Origin: Alphaproteobacteria bacterium
GTDB taxonomy: Bacteria; Myxococcota_A; UBA796; GCA-2862545
DNA: 64,000 nt
Direction: 5' to 3'
Assembly: GCA_020632955.1 (NCBI GenBank)
Contig: JACKEO010000001.1
Location: 124,001-188,000, forward strand
Position 1 is the first letter of the stretch; every line of letters starts with the position of its first letter. Under the pieces are notes generated by a model. The model was not told the origin of the DNA. It did no database searches and was given only the letters and a program-made list of their open reading frames with translations. Position numbers and translations under genes: made by a program. Positions 34,577-42,970 of this stretch are shown here, piece after piece.

Positions 34577-35263
34577 CTACGGCTCCTCCGTCCCAGGAGC
34601 CTCCCCCGAGCCTGCCCGGAGGGCCTCGAGACAGGTCTCCAGCTCCGGAGGCAAGGGGGCGGTGTAGGTGCGCCCGTCGGGGAGCGCCACCTCGCTGGCG
34701 TGCAGCCAGAGGCGCCAGGGGAAGCCCGGCACGGGGACGAAGCGCTTCGGGCCGTAGCGGTCGTCGCCCACGAGGGGGTGACCGAGGCCCTGGAGGTGGC
34801 GTCGGATCTGGTGCTTCCGCCCCGTGTCGGTGTGCACCCGGAGCAGGCTGAAGCGGCCCAGCCAGGCCTCGGTGACGTAGCGGGTGACGGCGTCGACGTG
34901 GCGACGACCCTCCTGGAGCGGGCGGCGGATCGTGCCCTTCTTGCGGGCCCGGCCGTGCACGACGGCGTGGTAGGTCTTGCCCACCTCGCCCTTGGCGAGG
35001 GCCTCCCCGAGCTCGGCCGCCACGCCCGACACGCGCGCCAGGATCACCACGCCCGACGTCTCCTTGTCGATGCGGTGGACGGGGGCCGGGTGGCCGTGGC
35101 CCTGGAGCGTGAGCCAGCTCACGAGGTCGGGATCGGCCGTGCCGGCGGCGTGCACCAGCCAGCCTGCCGGCTTGTCGACCACGAGGAGATCGTCGTCGGC
35201 CGCGAGGAGCACGGGCTCACGCGCCGGCGGACGGCCCGCGGGGGTGGCCTCACGCCCGCTCAC
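34577..35263 (-). CDS. RluA-family rRNA/tRNA pseudouridine synthase
   Basis: 228 residues from GTG overlapping the tatD stop (GTGA). RluA family motif: VHRIDKETSG with catalytic Asp66; an earlier VVDKPAGWLVH and a later TGRKHQIRRHLQGLGHPLVGDDRYG confirm it. These enzymes isomerise specific uridines in rRNA or tRNA. No S4 domain is seen at the N-terminus, so it is a short RluA/RluE/TruC-type rather than RluD/RluC. The target cannot be assigned. Confidence 0.93.
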   Translation of the reverse strand: MSGREATPAGRPPAREPVLLAADDDLLVVDKPAGWLVHAAGTADPDLVSWLTLQGHGHPAPVHRIDKETSGVVILARVSGVAAELGEALAKGEVGKTYHAVVHGRARKKGTIRRPLQEGRRHVDAVTRYVTEAWLGRFSLLRVHTDTGRKHQIRRHLQGLGHPLVGDDRYGPKRFVPVPGFPWRLWLHASEVALPDGRTYTAPLPPELETCLEALRAGSGEAPGTEEP

Positions 35264-36069
35264 GCCTGGGCCTCGACGGCGCCGAGGCCGTAGAAGCGCA
35301 GCCCGTTGGCGGTGGTGAGCCGCGCGAGCTCCGGCAGCGTGAGCCCCCGCAGCGCCGCCACCTTCTCGGCGGTGTGCACCACCAGGGCGGGCTCGTTGCG
35401 GCGCCCGCGGAAGGGCTCGGGCGTGAGGAAGGGGCTGTCGGTCTCGATCAGGAGCCGATCGGCGGGCACCGCAGCGGCCACCGCCGGCAGCTCCCCCGCC
35501 CGCTTGAAGGTGACGATGCCCGGGATGCTGATCCAGGCACCGGCCTCCACCAGCTCGGCCAGGTGGACGAGGCCGCCGGTGTAGCAGTGGTAGAGCACGC
35601 GGCCCTCGAAGGCGCCTTCGTCCTGCAGGGTGCGCAGGGTCTCGCCGTCGGTGTCGCGGTCGTGGATCACGATCGGCAGGTCGAGCTCGCGGGCCAGCGC
35701 GATCTGGGCGACGAGGCAGGCGCGTTGCGCCTCGCGCGGGCTCTTGTCGTAGTGGAAGTCGAGGCCCATCTCGCCCAGCGCCACGCAGCGGGGATCGGAG
35801 GCGGCCGCGCGCAGCCGGGCGACGACCTCCGGGCCCCAGTGCACGGCGTCGTGGGGGTGCAGGCCGGCGCTGAACCACACCCGCGGATGCCGCCGGGCCA
35901 CGGCCTGCGCGCGCTCGATGCAGTCGACGCCGTAGCCGGCCCCGATGGTGACGAGGAAGCGCACCCCTGCCGCGTGCGCACGGGCCACCACCTCGTCGAC
36001 GCCGGCGTCGCCGCCGTAGGTCTGCGGGTCGAGGTGACAGTGCGTGTCCATCAGCGGCACGTCGGTCAT
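35260..36069 (-). CDS. tatD: TatD-family metal-dependent DNase/hydrolase
   Basis: 269 residues. Metal ligands of the amidohydrolase fold: DTHCHLD (HxH), the central Glu in GEMGLDFHYD, VIHDRDTD, YHCYTG and IETDSPFLTPEPFRG. TatD enzymes have 3'-5' exonuclease activity in DNA repair and quality control. It diverges from pyk across only 36 bp and is co-translated with the pseudouridine synthase. Confidence 0.94.
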   Translation of the reverse strand: MTDVPLMDTHCHLDPQTYGGDAGVDEVVARAHAAGVRFLVTIGAGYGVDCIERAQAVARRHPRVWFSAGLHPHDAVHWGPEVVARLRAAASDPRCVALGEMGLDFHYDKSPREAQRACLVAQIALARELDLPIVIHDRDTDGETLRTLQDEGAFEGRVLYHCYTGGLVHLAELVEAGAWISIPGIVTFKRAGELPAVAAAVPADRLLIETDSPFLTPEPFRGRRNEPALVVHTAEKVAALRGLTLPELARLTTANGLRFYGLGAVEAQA

Positions 36070-36076
36070 CGCGGAT

Positions 36077-36082
36077 TACCCT
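36077..36082 (+). promoter_or_regulatory. -10-like element TACCCT for pyk
   Basis: GATTACCCTCGG lies 23 bp before the GTG start, with AGGAG between. TAnnnT class, in the 36-bp divergent gap. Confidence 0.45.
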
Positions 36083-36105
36083 CGGGTCGTCGGCAGGAGA
36101 GCCCG

Positions 36106-37542
36106 GTGGTGTATTCCGACCGCGTCCGCACCCGCACGAAGATCGTGGCCACCCTGGGGCCCGCCTCCTCCGAGCCGGAGCAGCTCCGCGCGCTGGTGGA
36201 GGCCGGTGTCGACGTCTTCCGCATCAACGCCAGCCACGCCGACGCCGACGCGATCCGTCGCCAGGTGGCCCGCGTGCGCCGCGCCGCTGCCGACTGCGGG
36301 GAGCCCGTGGCCCTGCTGCTCGACCTGCAGGGCCCGAAGATCCGTACCGGCAAGGCCGAGCCGCCGCTGGTGCTCGCCGCCGGCGACACCCTCACGGTGG
36401 TGATGGACGACCGCCCCGCCGAGGGCCTGCGCATCGGCACCACGTACCCGGAGATGGCCCAGGACGTGGCACCCGGCGACCGGGTGCTCTTCGCCGACGG
36501 CGCGCTGTCGGGCGAGGTGGCGGCGGTGCGCAGGGCGCTCTCGCCACCCGAGGTCGACATCCGGATGATCGACGGCGGGGAGCTGGGCAGCCACAAGGGC
36601 ATCAACCTCCCCGGCGTGGCCATGAGCGTCCCGTCGATGACCGACAAGGACCGCGCCGACCTCGCGACGGGGCTCGAGGTGGGCATCGACTACGTGGCCC
36701 TGTCCTTCGTGCGCACGGCCGACGACGTGCACGCCCTGCACCGGGAGCTCGACCGCCACGACGCCCACGTGCCGGTCATCGCCAAGATCGAGAAGCCCGA
36801 GGCGCTGGTGGCGCTCGACGGCATCCTCGACGCGGCCGAGGGCGTGATGGTGGCGCGCGGCGACCTCGGGGTGGAGATGCCGCTGCACTCGGTGCCCGTG
36901 CACCAGAAGGACATCGTGGAGCGCGCCGCCCGACGCGGTCGCCTCGTGATCACCGCCACCCAGATGCTCGACAGCATGGAGCGCAACCCGCGCCCCACCC
37001 GCGCCGAGACCACCGATGTGGCCAACGCCATCTTCGACGGCACCGACGCCGTGATGCTGTCGGGCGAGACGAGCATCGGCCGTCACCCGCTGGAGGCCGT
37101 CCGCACCATGGACGCCATCTGCCGGGCCGCCGAGGAGAGCCGCTTCTTCCACGCCACGCCCCTCGATCGGCTCCCGGAGCTCCAGGGGCACGCGGGCGCC
37201 GTCACCCGGGCGGCCTGCCACGCGGTCACCGAGGCCCCGCGCCCGCTCGTGGTGTTCACCTGGTCGGGCGCCACAGCCCGCTACGTGAGCCGCCTGCGCC
37301 CGAAGGGGCCGATCTTCGCGATGAGCCCGAACCAGGAGGTGGTGGACCGCCTCGCGCTGGTGTGGGGGGTGATCCCCTTCCGCACCCCGCTGGTGAAGAC
37401 CATCGAGGACATGACGCTCGCCGCCGAGAAGCTCCTGAAGGAGGCGGGCCTGGTGCTGCAGGGCGACGAGCTGCTCGTGCTCGGCGGCAACAGCCCCCAG
37501 CAGGAGGCCGCGGCCTTCCTCAAGGTGCACGTCGTGGCGTGA
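36106..37542 (+). CDS. pyk: pyruvate kinase
   Basis: 478 residues from a GTG with AGGAG seven bases upstream; the N-terminus RTRTKIVATLGPASSEPEQL is standard. The active site shows RINASHAD, LLDLQGPKIRTG, VIAKIEKPEAL with catalytic Lys, VARGDLGVEMP and ITATQMLDSM. The effector-binding C-domain is present (about 350-478). It converts phosphoenolpyruvate and ADP to pyruvate and ATP in glycolysis. Confidence 0.97.
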   Translation: MVYSDRVRTRTKIVATLGPASSEPEQLRALVEAGVDVFRINASHADADAIRRQVARVRRAAADCGEPVALLLDLQGPKIRTGKAEPPLVLAAGDTLTVVMDDRPAEGLRIGTTYPEMAQDVAPGDRVLFADGALSGEVAAVRRALSPPEVDIRMIDGGELGSHKGINLPGVAMSVPSMTDKDRADLATGLEVGIDYVALSFVRTADDVHALHRELDRHDAHVPVIAKIEKPEALVALDGILDAAEGVMVARGDLGVEMPLHSVPVHQKDIVERAARRGRLVITATQMLDSMERNPRPTRAETTDVANAIFDGTDAVMLSGETSIGRHPLEAVRTMDAICRAAEESRFFHATPLDRLPELQGHAGAVTRAACHAVTEAPRPLVVFTWSGATARYVSRLRPKGPIFAMSPNQEVVDRLALVWGVIPFRTPLVKTIEDMTLAAEKLLKEAGLVLQGDELLVLGGNSPQQEAAAFLKVHVVA

Positions 37543-37555
37543 GCCTCGGGCTCAC
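37539..37555. terminator. hairpin between convergent pyk and queE
   Basis: GTGAGCC and GGCTCAC form a 7-bp stem with a TCG triloop that includes the pyk stop codon. Only 19 bp separate pyk and queE, so it could act on both. No T-tract. Confidence 0.5.
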
Positions 37556-37561
37556 GGTGCC

Positions 37562-38302
37562 TCACGTGCCCCGGGCGTCGCCCGAGAGGTGCACGTGCAA
37601 GCGGTCGCTGAACCAGAAGCCCTCGTCGCGGCAGAGATCGGCCAGCCACCCCGCGCGGGCGCGGAGCGTGGCACCGTCACGCCCCTGGGGCATCAGCCAG
37701 ACCCGGGAGGCCGGCACGTCCAGGCGGCTGAGCAGCGCCCGCACCTCCGCGAGGTCGTCGGGGCCGGCCACCACGAACTTGAAGGCCGCCTGGGGGAGCG
37801 CGGCGAGGTCCTCCAGCGCCGGACGCAGCCTCTGGGCCTCCGGCACGCCCGCGTTCGAGAGCTTGGGCGACACCACCAGCAGCTGCACCTCGGCGAGCAG
37901 GGCGTGGGAGGGACGCACGGTGCCGTTGGTCTCCACGTCCACGGTGAGTCGCGGGTCGGCGGCCCTGAGGCGCCGGAGCAGCGGCACGAGCGCGGCCTGC
38001 TGCAGCAGGGGCTCGCCCCCCGTGAGCACCAGCGCAGGGCAGCCGAGGGCCAGCACCCGCGCCACCACCTCGTCGTCGGTGCAGACGATCTCCTCGACGG
38101 CACGATCGAAGACCCGATCGTCGTCGTGGGGGTGCGTGGCGTCCCAGCGCCACGTGTAGGGCGTGTCGCACCACCGGCACCAGAGGTTGCAGCCCGACAG
38201 CCGCAGGAAGGTGGAGGGCCGCCCGAGTCGGGGCCCCTCCCCCTGCAGGGCGAGGAAGATCTCGGGCTGGCCGTCGGCCTGGTGGGCGAGGCGGAGGGTC
38301 AC
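37562..38302 (-). CDS. queE: 7-carboxy-7-deazaguanine synthase (radical SAM)
   Basis: 246 residues from GTG with GGGAG upstream. The radical SAM cluster is Cys38/Cys42/Cys45 (SGCNLWCRWC), preceded by IFLALQGEGPRLGRPSTFLRLSGC, the QueE signature, and followed by LTGGEPLLQ and DVETNGTV. QueE makes the 7-deazaguanine core of queuosine. No queC, queD or queF lies in the window, so the pathway must be scattered. Confidence 0.95.
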   Translation of the reverse strand: MTLRLAHQADGQPEIFLALQGEGPRLGRPSTFLRLSGCNLWCRWCDTPYTWRWDATHPHDDDRVFDRAVEEIVCTDDEVVARVLALGCPALVLTGGEPLLQQAALVPLLRRLRAADPRLTVDVETNGTVRPSHALLAEVQLLVVSPKLSNAGVPEAQRLRPALEDLAALPQAAFKFVVAGPDDLAEVRALLSRLDVPASRVWLMPQGRDGATLRARAGWLADLCRDEGFWFSDRLHVHLSGDARGT

Positions 38303-38356
38303 GGAGGCTCCCGGCGGTGGGCCCGCCCGGCCGCGCGACGCCGCGCGCGAGGGAGC

Positions 38357-38836
38357 CTACGGTACCTCGAAGCGGAAGACGACGTCGCCGCCGTGGTCGC
38401 CCATCCACACCCCCACGTCGAGCTGCCACAGCCCGGGCATGGTCAGGTCGAGCCCCGTGGCGGTGTAGGTGCCGGGCGTCGACGACTCCGTCACCGTGAC
38501 CGGGGAGGTGCCGTGCCCGTGCGCCGGCATGGTGGCGTCGAGCGTGACGTCGAAGCCCTCCGCGGCCGCGCCGTGGTGGAGCACCACCAGGGTGACGTCG
38601 TGCGTGCCGACCGAAGGCGCCGGGTCGAGGGTGATCGCCACCTTCACGTGCCCGCCCTGCTTCTGCAGGCCGTCCACGTAGGTGTCGACGGCGTCGGCGG
38701 CGGTGTCCTCGGTGCCCGTGTGCTCGTGGTGGTCGGTGTCGTGCGCGTCGGTGTCGTGCGCGTCGTGGTCGTGCTCGTCGGATCCGGGCGCGCAGGCCAG
38801 GAGCAGGAGGGCGAGCGCGTGCGTGGGGCGGGGCAT
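38357..38836 (-). CDS. His-rich lipoprotein with YtkA-like domain
   Basis: 159 residues. The lipobox LLLLAC gives Cys15. Residues 20-40 (DEHDHDAHDTDAHDTDHHEH) form a His/Asp cluster suited to Zn or Cu binding. Residues 62-159 resemble the YtkA-like/FixH-type beta-sandwich: HDVTLVVLHHG, then ATMPAHGHGTSPVTV and LTMPGLWQLDVGV. Such lipoproteins bind metals or sit near copper and respiration systems; no such system is adjacent here. ATG preceded by GGAGGT. Confidence 0.83.
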   Translation of the reverse strand: MPRPTHALALLLLACAPGSDEHDHDAHDTDAHDTDHHEHTGTEDTAADAVDTYVDGLQKQGGHVKVAITLDPAPSVGTHDVTLVVLHHGAAAEGFDVTLDATMPAHGHGTSPVTVTESSTPGTYTATGLDLTMPGLWQLDVGVWMGDHGGDVVFRFEVP

Positions 38837-38875
38837 GGGACCTCCATCGGGAGGCCCCGGGTAGGCTGCCGGGAC

Positions 38876-39335
38876 GGGCGCGGGGATGCGGTGTGTGGTC
38901 GCTGCGACGATGCACCGCTGCGACGATGGGCCACACCGGGCGGCCGGTGGCGGACGCCCGCCGTCACGCCACGCCCCACCCCTCCAGTGCGCCCAGCTGC
39001 AGCATCAACAGGCTCACCTGGAGGCTCACGGGATCCGTGAGCACGTGCCACACCGTGAGGGCGCACCCCTGCCTCGATCATCCACACCGGCGTGCCTCGG
39101 CCAGCTGCCGGCCTCGGCGTCGACGGGCGGGCCGCCATCGCCGAGAGGTAGGCCGCCGCGGGCAGATCGGCCTCGACCGCCGCGGCCACGGGGAACGCAT
39201 CGCCGAGCCCACCACCGCGAGCGCCGCAGTCGCTGGAGGTGGTCTCGAAGGCGGCCGGCAGCGTGGGAGCAGCAGCTCCGGCGCCAGCACGGCCACCTGC
39301 AGGGGCAGCGACCGCGCGAGGCGTCCGGGGCACGC
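38876..39335 (-). pseudogene. decayed duplicate of the SGNH-hydrolase/membrane-protein pair
   Basis: Two blocks match the intact genes at 41.2-42.0 kb in the same orientation. About 38876-39063 resembles 41208-41388: the 3' end of the small membrane gene plus its downstream noncoding flank, including the shared GGCTCACGGGATCCGTGA. About 39067-39330 resembles 41753-42018, inside the SGNH gene. Roughly 360 bp between the blocks are missing, and frameshifts break every frame. Because the noncoding flank is also duplicated, this was a segmental DNA duplication that has since decayed. Confidence 0.78.
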
Positions 39336-39794
39336 GCCGGGCGTCCCTGCGTCGGCGGATCGGGAGCAGTGCGGGCGGTGGAGGCACTGGGCGCGGTGGT
39401 GGTGGGGCCGAAGCAGGTGCGGTGAGCTGGTCCTCCAGCGTCGGTGGCACCCACCGCGGGACGCCGGCCTCGGCGGGCGCCCCCATGGCCGAGGGCTCGG
39501 GAGGTCGAGGGGCCGCGGTCCCCGGCGGTCTTCCCGAGCCGCGCGCGGTCCCGTCGTTCCGGGTGCCCGCGGCGCGCGGACGTAGAGGATCGTGTCTCGC
39601 GTGAAAGTGACGCGGATACCTTGACAGTTTTCGCTCCGCCGCGACCTGTCGATCACTGACCTGCGTCCTGCGGCGTCGCAATGGGGCCTGGCGCCCGCCT
39701 GGACGGCTCCGGCGCGCCTCGGCCACCTCGCGAGCCCTCCGACCCCACCGGCAGCGACCACGGCCCCCGTTCCGGAGGCCGAAAAACACCGAGA
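39336..39794. other. gene-free region upstream of the HNH gene
   Basis: No frame with convincing codon bias or similarity. It holds two copies of GATACCTTG (39615-39623 and 39793-39801), each containing TACCTT, and is locally less GC-rich around 39596-39640. It is probably decayed sequence plus the HNH promoter. Confidence 0.5.
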
Positions 39795-39800
39795 TACCTT
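39795..39800 (+). promoter_or_regulatory. -10-like element TACCTT for the HNH gene
   Basis: TACCTT lies 23 bp upstream of the GTG start; the same 9-mer GATACCTTG occurs 178 bp further upstream. Confidence 0.4.
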
Positions 39801-39823
39801 GTCTCCTCACACTGGAGACTCCC

Positions 39824-40948
39824 GTGAACGCTCTCCCCCTCGACCGCGCCCGCGAGGTGCACGACCGACTCCTCGCCGCCCTGCGCGACCGCCGCGCCGC
39901 AGAGCACGCCGCCGCCCTGCTCCTCCGGCAGGTCGCCGACGAGCAGCTCCACCACGCCTTCGGCCACGCGTCCGTCTACGAGTACGCCGAGCAGCGGCTG
40001 GACCTCACCCTCCGGCAGACCCGTGCCTTCCTCCAGATCGCCGGTGCGCTCCCGTCGCTTCCGGCCTTGGACGCGGCGTTCGCGGAGGGCCGCCTGCCGT
40101 GGACCAAGGTCCGCGAGGTGGTGCGCGTGGCCACCCCGGAGACCGAGACCGCCTGGGTGGAGGCCGCCACCCGACGCACCAGCCGCGAGCTGGAGTCGAT
40201 GGTCTCCCGGTCCGTCACCGGCCAGTCGCCACCCGAGCCCGACGACCCACGTGGGCCCGCACGCAGGCGGGTCGTGTTCGAGATGGAGGCCAGCGATGCG
40301 CGCGTGCTCCTCGACGCGCTCGCGCTCCTCCGCGCCGAGGCCGGCGTCCATGGGGAGGAGCTCGACGACGGCGCCGCCCTCGCCGCGTTGGCCCAGCGCG
40401 TGCTGCATGATGCCGACGGCGACGGCGCCCCCCTCGCCGAGCGCTACCGCGTCGTCGTCCACCACTGCCCCACCTGTGACGCCGCCCACGCCGCCGACGC
40501 CGAGGTCAGCGAGACCGTGCAGGCCCAGGCCACCTGCGACGCCGAGCTCGTCGACCTCCGACCCGGCCCGACCCACGGCCACCTCACCCGGACGATCCCG
40601 CCCGCCACGCGCCGTGCGGTGCTGCACCGCGACGGCCAGCGCTGCGTGGTCCCTGGCTGCCGCTGCCGCCTGTGGCTCGACCTCCACCACCTGGAGCCCC
40701 GCTCCCTCGGTGGCAGCCACGAGCCCGACAACCTCGTCACCCTGTGCCCGCTCCACCACCGTCTCGCCCACGAGGGCCTCCTGGCCGTGCGGCGACGGCG
40801 CGACGGGGAGGTGGAGGTCGTCCACGCGGACGGTCGCCGGTCGGTGACCCGCCGCAGACCCACGTGGGTCGGGCAGACCCGGGCCTCGTCACCCACGATC
40901 GGGCGGGACGGGCGCGGCAGCGAGGGTTCTCCACGTCCAGCCGCCTGA
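39824..40948 (+). CDS. HNH endonuclease with DUF222-like N-terminus
   Basis: 374 residues from GTG after CTGGAG. Residues 1-220 are helical with a DUF222-like pattern (YAEQRLDLTLRQTRAFLQIAG, GRLPWTKVREVVRVA). A CPTC at about 221-224 is followed by the HNH domain: CVVPGC, LDLHHLEPRSLGGSHEPDNLVTLCPLHHRLAHEG (His-His, Asn, His; zinc Cys pairs). Such genes are multicopy in actinobacteria and myxobacteria and behave like selfish or homing-type nucleases. It is flanked by a decayed and an intact copy of the same chromosomal segment in direct orientation. Confidence 0.9.
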   Translation: MNALPLDRAREVHDRLLAALRDRRAAEHAAALLLRQVADEQLHHAFGHASVYEYAEQRLDLTLRQTRAFLQIAGALPSLPALDAAFAEGRLPWTKVREVVRVATPETETAWVEAATRRTSRELESMVSRSVTGQSPPEPDDPRGPARRRVVFEMEASDARVLLDALALLRAEAGVHGEELDDGAALAALAQRVLHDADGDGAPLAERYRVVVHHCPTCDAAHAADAEVSETVQAQATCDAELVDLRPGPTHGHLTRTIPPATRRAVLHRDGQRCVVPGCRCRLWLDLHHLEPRSLGGSHEPDNLVTLCPLHHRLAHEGLLAVRRRRDGEVEVVHADGRRSVTRRRPTWVGQTRASSPTIGRDGRGSEGSPRPAA

Positions 40949-41266
40949 ACGTCGAGCTGCCCGGTCCGCCACCGCAGGGCACAGACGCCCCAAGCGCCCT
41001 GGCCCTCCCCCGCGCCACCTCCCGGACCCCGACGCATCGCTCGCTCGCCCACGACGGACGCCTTCGGGACCACCCCCGCCATGCCGTGCACGGGGCGCGC
41101 ATCCACCGCGCCCACCTCGGCCTCGAGGACCTCGGTCCCCACGCCGTGCCCACCTCGCTGCCGCCACCGGCGACGGGTCAGCGCCCAAGCCACCGGGACG
41201 TCGGCGAGGATGCGGTGTGGGGTCGCTACGACGAACCGCCGCTGCGACAGCGCGCCGCACGGGACG
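40949..41266. other. 318-bp region without a supported gene
   Basis: Several open frames exist on both strands but all have the Arg/Pro/Ala-rich composition of shadow frames. The right end (about 41208-41266) is the noncoding flank duplicated at about 38876. No hairpin, promoter or RNA gene recognised. Confidence 0.5.
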
Positions 41267-41623
41267 CTAGGCCGTGGAGGCCCTGCGCTTCGCCACACCC
41301 CACCCCGCCAGTGCGCCCACCTGCAGCAGCGACAGGCTCACCTGCAGGCTCACGGGATCCGTGAGGACGTGCCACATCGTGAGGCCCACGGCGCTGACGG
41401 CGAACAGCGCGGCCGTGAGCGTGCGCGGCCCGCCCCCGGCGCCCCGCCAGAGGCCGGGCAGCACCGCGAGGTAGGCCACCCCACGCGCCAGGAGGAAGGC
41501 TGCGAGGAGCAGATGCTCGCCACCGAAGCCGCTGGCCGACAGGGCCACCAGCGACAGCAGGTCCTTCGTGGCCGACCAGGCGGCCACGCCGGCGGCGTAG
41601 CGATCGACCGAGGTGACGCTCAC
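41267..41623 (-). CDS. small integral membrane protein
   Basis: 118 residues from GTG overlapping the SGNH gene stop (GTGA). Three to four hydrophobic helices (about 22-38, 40-57, 66-84, 88-108). No known family. Last gene of the carbamoyltransferase operon. A broken second copy lies near 38.9-39.1 kb, so it has travelled with the SGNH gene during duplication. Confidence 0.75.
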   Translation of the reverse strand: MSVTSVDRYAAGVAAWSATKDLLSLVALSASGFGGEHLLLAAFLLARGVAYLAVLPGLWRGAGGGPRTLTAALFAVSAVGLTMWHVLTDPVSLQVSLSLLQVGALAGWGVAKRRASTA

Positions 41624-42741
41624 GGCCCACCCCCCAGCAGCTCGCCCACCACCGGCGCCAGCAGCTCGGCCAGGTGGGCGTTGCCCGCGGCCGTGGGGTG
41701 GCCGTCCCCGGGGATCGACCAGGCCGGATCGCCCCAGGGCACCACGCCGATCACCCGCACCGGCGTGCCCTCGGCGGCCTCGGCCAGACGCCGGGCGTAG
41801 GCGTCGATGGGCAGGCCCCGGTCCCCGTAGAGGTAGACCGCCACGGGCAGATCGGCCTCGACTGCCGCGGCCACGAGGCGGTCCATCGCCGAGCCCACCA
41901 CCGCCAGCGCCACGAAGTCGCTGTAGGTGGTCTCGAAGGCCGCCGGCAGCGTGGTCAGCAGCAGCTCGGGCTCGAGCACGGCTCCCACCAGCTGCACGGG
42001 CAGCGACCGCGCGAGGCGGCCGTGGTCGTTGAGGTCCAGCGGCAGCGCGTCGTCGGGGATGAGGTAGCCCACCACCGCCGCATCGAGCTGGTGGGCCTGG
42101 GCCGCCCAGGCGAGGGTCTGCGCGTAGCTGCGGGCGTTGGCCCCGGCCTGGCCGAGGTTGATCAGGGCCGGCGCCTCGGCCCCCAGCCGCTCGCGGAGCT
42201 GCCAGCAGAGCGTGCCGCGGTCCTCCACGCCCTTGCCGTACACGAAGGAGTCGCCGATCAGCGCCACGCGCGGCCGACCCTCCGGCGGAGGCTGCGGACC
42301 ACAGACCCGCGTGCCGTCCGCGCCGATGTGCGGGTGGGTGATGGCTCCCTGCACCTCCACGCGACGCTCCGAGCCCGGGTCGTACGGGAATCGGCCCGGC
42401 TCGCGGGGGTTGGCGAAGCCCCACGAGAAGAAGCCGTCCGGCGGCGACGTGACCGCAACCCACCGCTGGTGCACGCCCACGCCCGCGACGACCAGCGCCG
42501 TCGCCACCGCGCCCGCCCTCCACGCGGAGGGGAGCGCCGGCTGGCGCGTGAGGAAGCGCCCGACGTTCAGCGCGAAGGCCCAGAGCCCGAAGCGAAGCGG
42601 CACGAGGAGGGCCGGCAGCGACGGGAACTCGCGGATCACCGTGAACAGGCGCAGCAGCTCGAGCAGGCAGCCCCGCAGCGCGAGGAGCACGACGAGCATG
42701 CCGAGCCACACCGCGAAGGTCGCCCTCGCGCGTTCCCTCAC
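41620..42741 (-). CDS. membrane-anchored SGNH/GDSL-type hydrolase
   Basis: 373 residues. One or two hydrophobic N-terminal helices (about 8-25 and 68-90) precede a periplasmic domain. Block I is VALIGDSFVYGKGVED (nucleophile Ser in GDSF), the oxyanion Gly/Asn is in NLGQAGANARSYAQ, and the Asp-x-x-His block is DGHPTAAGN near the C-terminus. Family members are esterases or O-acetyl transfer/removal enzymes on sugars. Linkage to a NodU-type carbamoyltransferase, SxtJ-like and DUF5989 proteins suggests work on a carbamoylated or acylated glycan or small molecule; inference. Confidence 0.88.
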   Translation of the reverse strand: MRERARATFAVWLGMLVVLLALRGCLLELLRLFTVIREFPSLPALLVPLRFGLWAFALNVGRFLTRQPALPSAWRAGAVATALVVAGVGVHQRWVAVTSPPDGFFSWGFANPREPGRFPYDPGSERRVEVQGAITHPHIGADGTRVCGPQPPPEGRPRVALIGDSFVYGKGVEDRGTLCWQLRERLGAEAPALINLGQAGANARSYAQTLAWAAQAHQLDAAVVGYLIPDDALPLDLNDHGRLARSLPVQLVGAVLEPELLLTTLPAAFETTYSDFVALAVVGSAMDRLVAAAVEADLPVAVYLYGDRGLPIDAYARRLAEAAEGTPVRVIGVVPWGDPAWSIPGDGHPTAAGNAHLAELLAPVVGELLGGGP

Positions 42742-42787
42742 CTCGCCTCCCCGACCGCCGACGGACGCCGCCGACCGCGCACGGCGA

Positions 42788-42970
42788 TCAGAACACGGCG
42801 TAGAAGAAGGGGATCAGCACCGGCATCTCGGCGGCCGTGACGAAGACCACGACGAGGACGATGGCCACGAAGACCGGCAGCAGCACCCACTGGCGGCGCT
42901 CGCGGATCATCGCCCACAGCTCGCCCACGGTCTCCAGGCGGTCGGACAGGCCGGAACGTCGAGGGTCCAC
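42788..42970 (-). CDS. DUF5989-family small membrane protein
   Basis: 60 residues; the GTG abuts the TAG of the carbamoyltransferase. A short cytoplasmic part with GELWAMIRERRQWVLLP runs into one helix (VFVAIVLVVVFVTAA) and ends in PVLIPFFYAVF. That ending and the W-rich lead-in are the DUF5989 pattern; the family is a constant companion of carbamoyltransferase/SxtJ genes. Role unknown, possibly a membrane tether for the enzyme. Confidence 0.85.
   Translation of the reverse strand: MDPRRSGLSDRLETVGELWAMIRERRQWVLLPVFVAIVLVVVFVTAAEMPVLIPFFYAVF

Noticed and set aside
41208..41266. Continuation of a gene downstream of the small membrane protein
   Set aside because: Similarity to about 38876 passes the stop codon, but neither copy shows coding constraint. 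It is duplicated noncoding flank.
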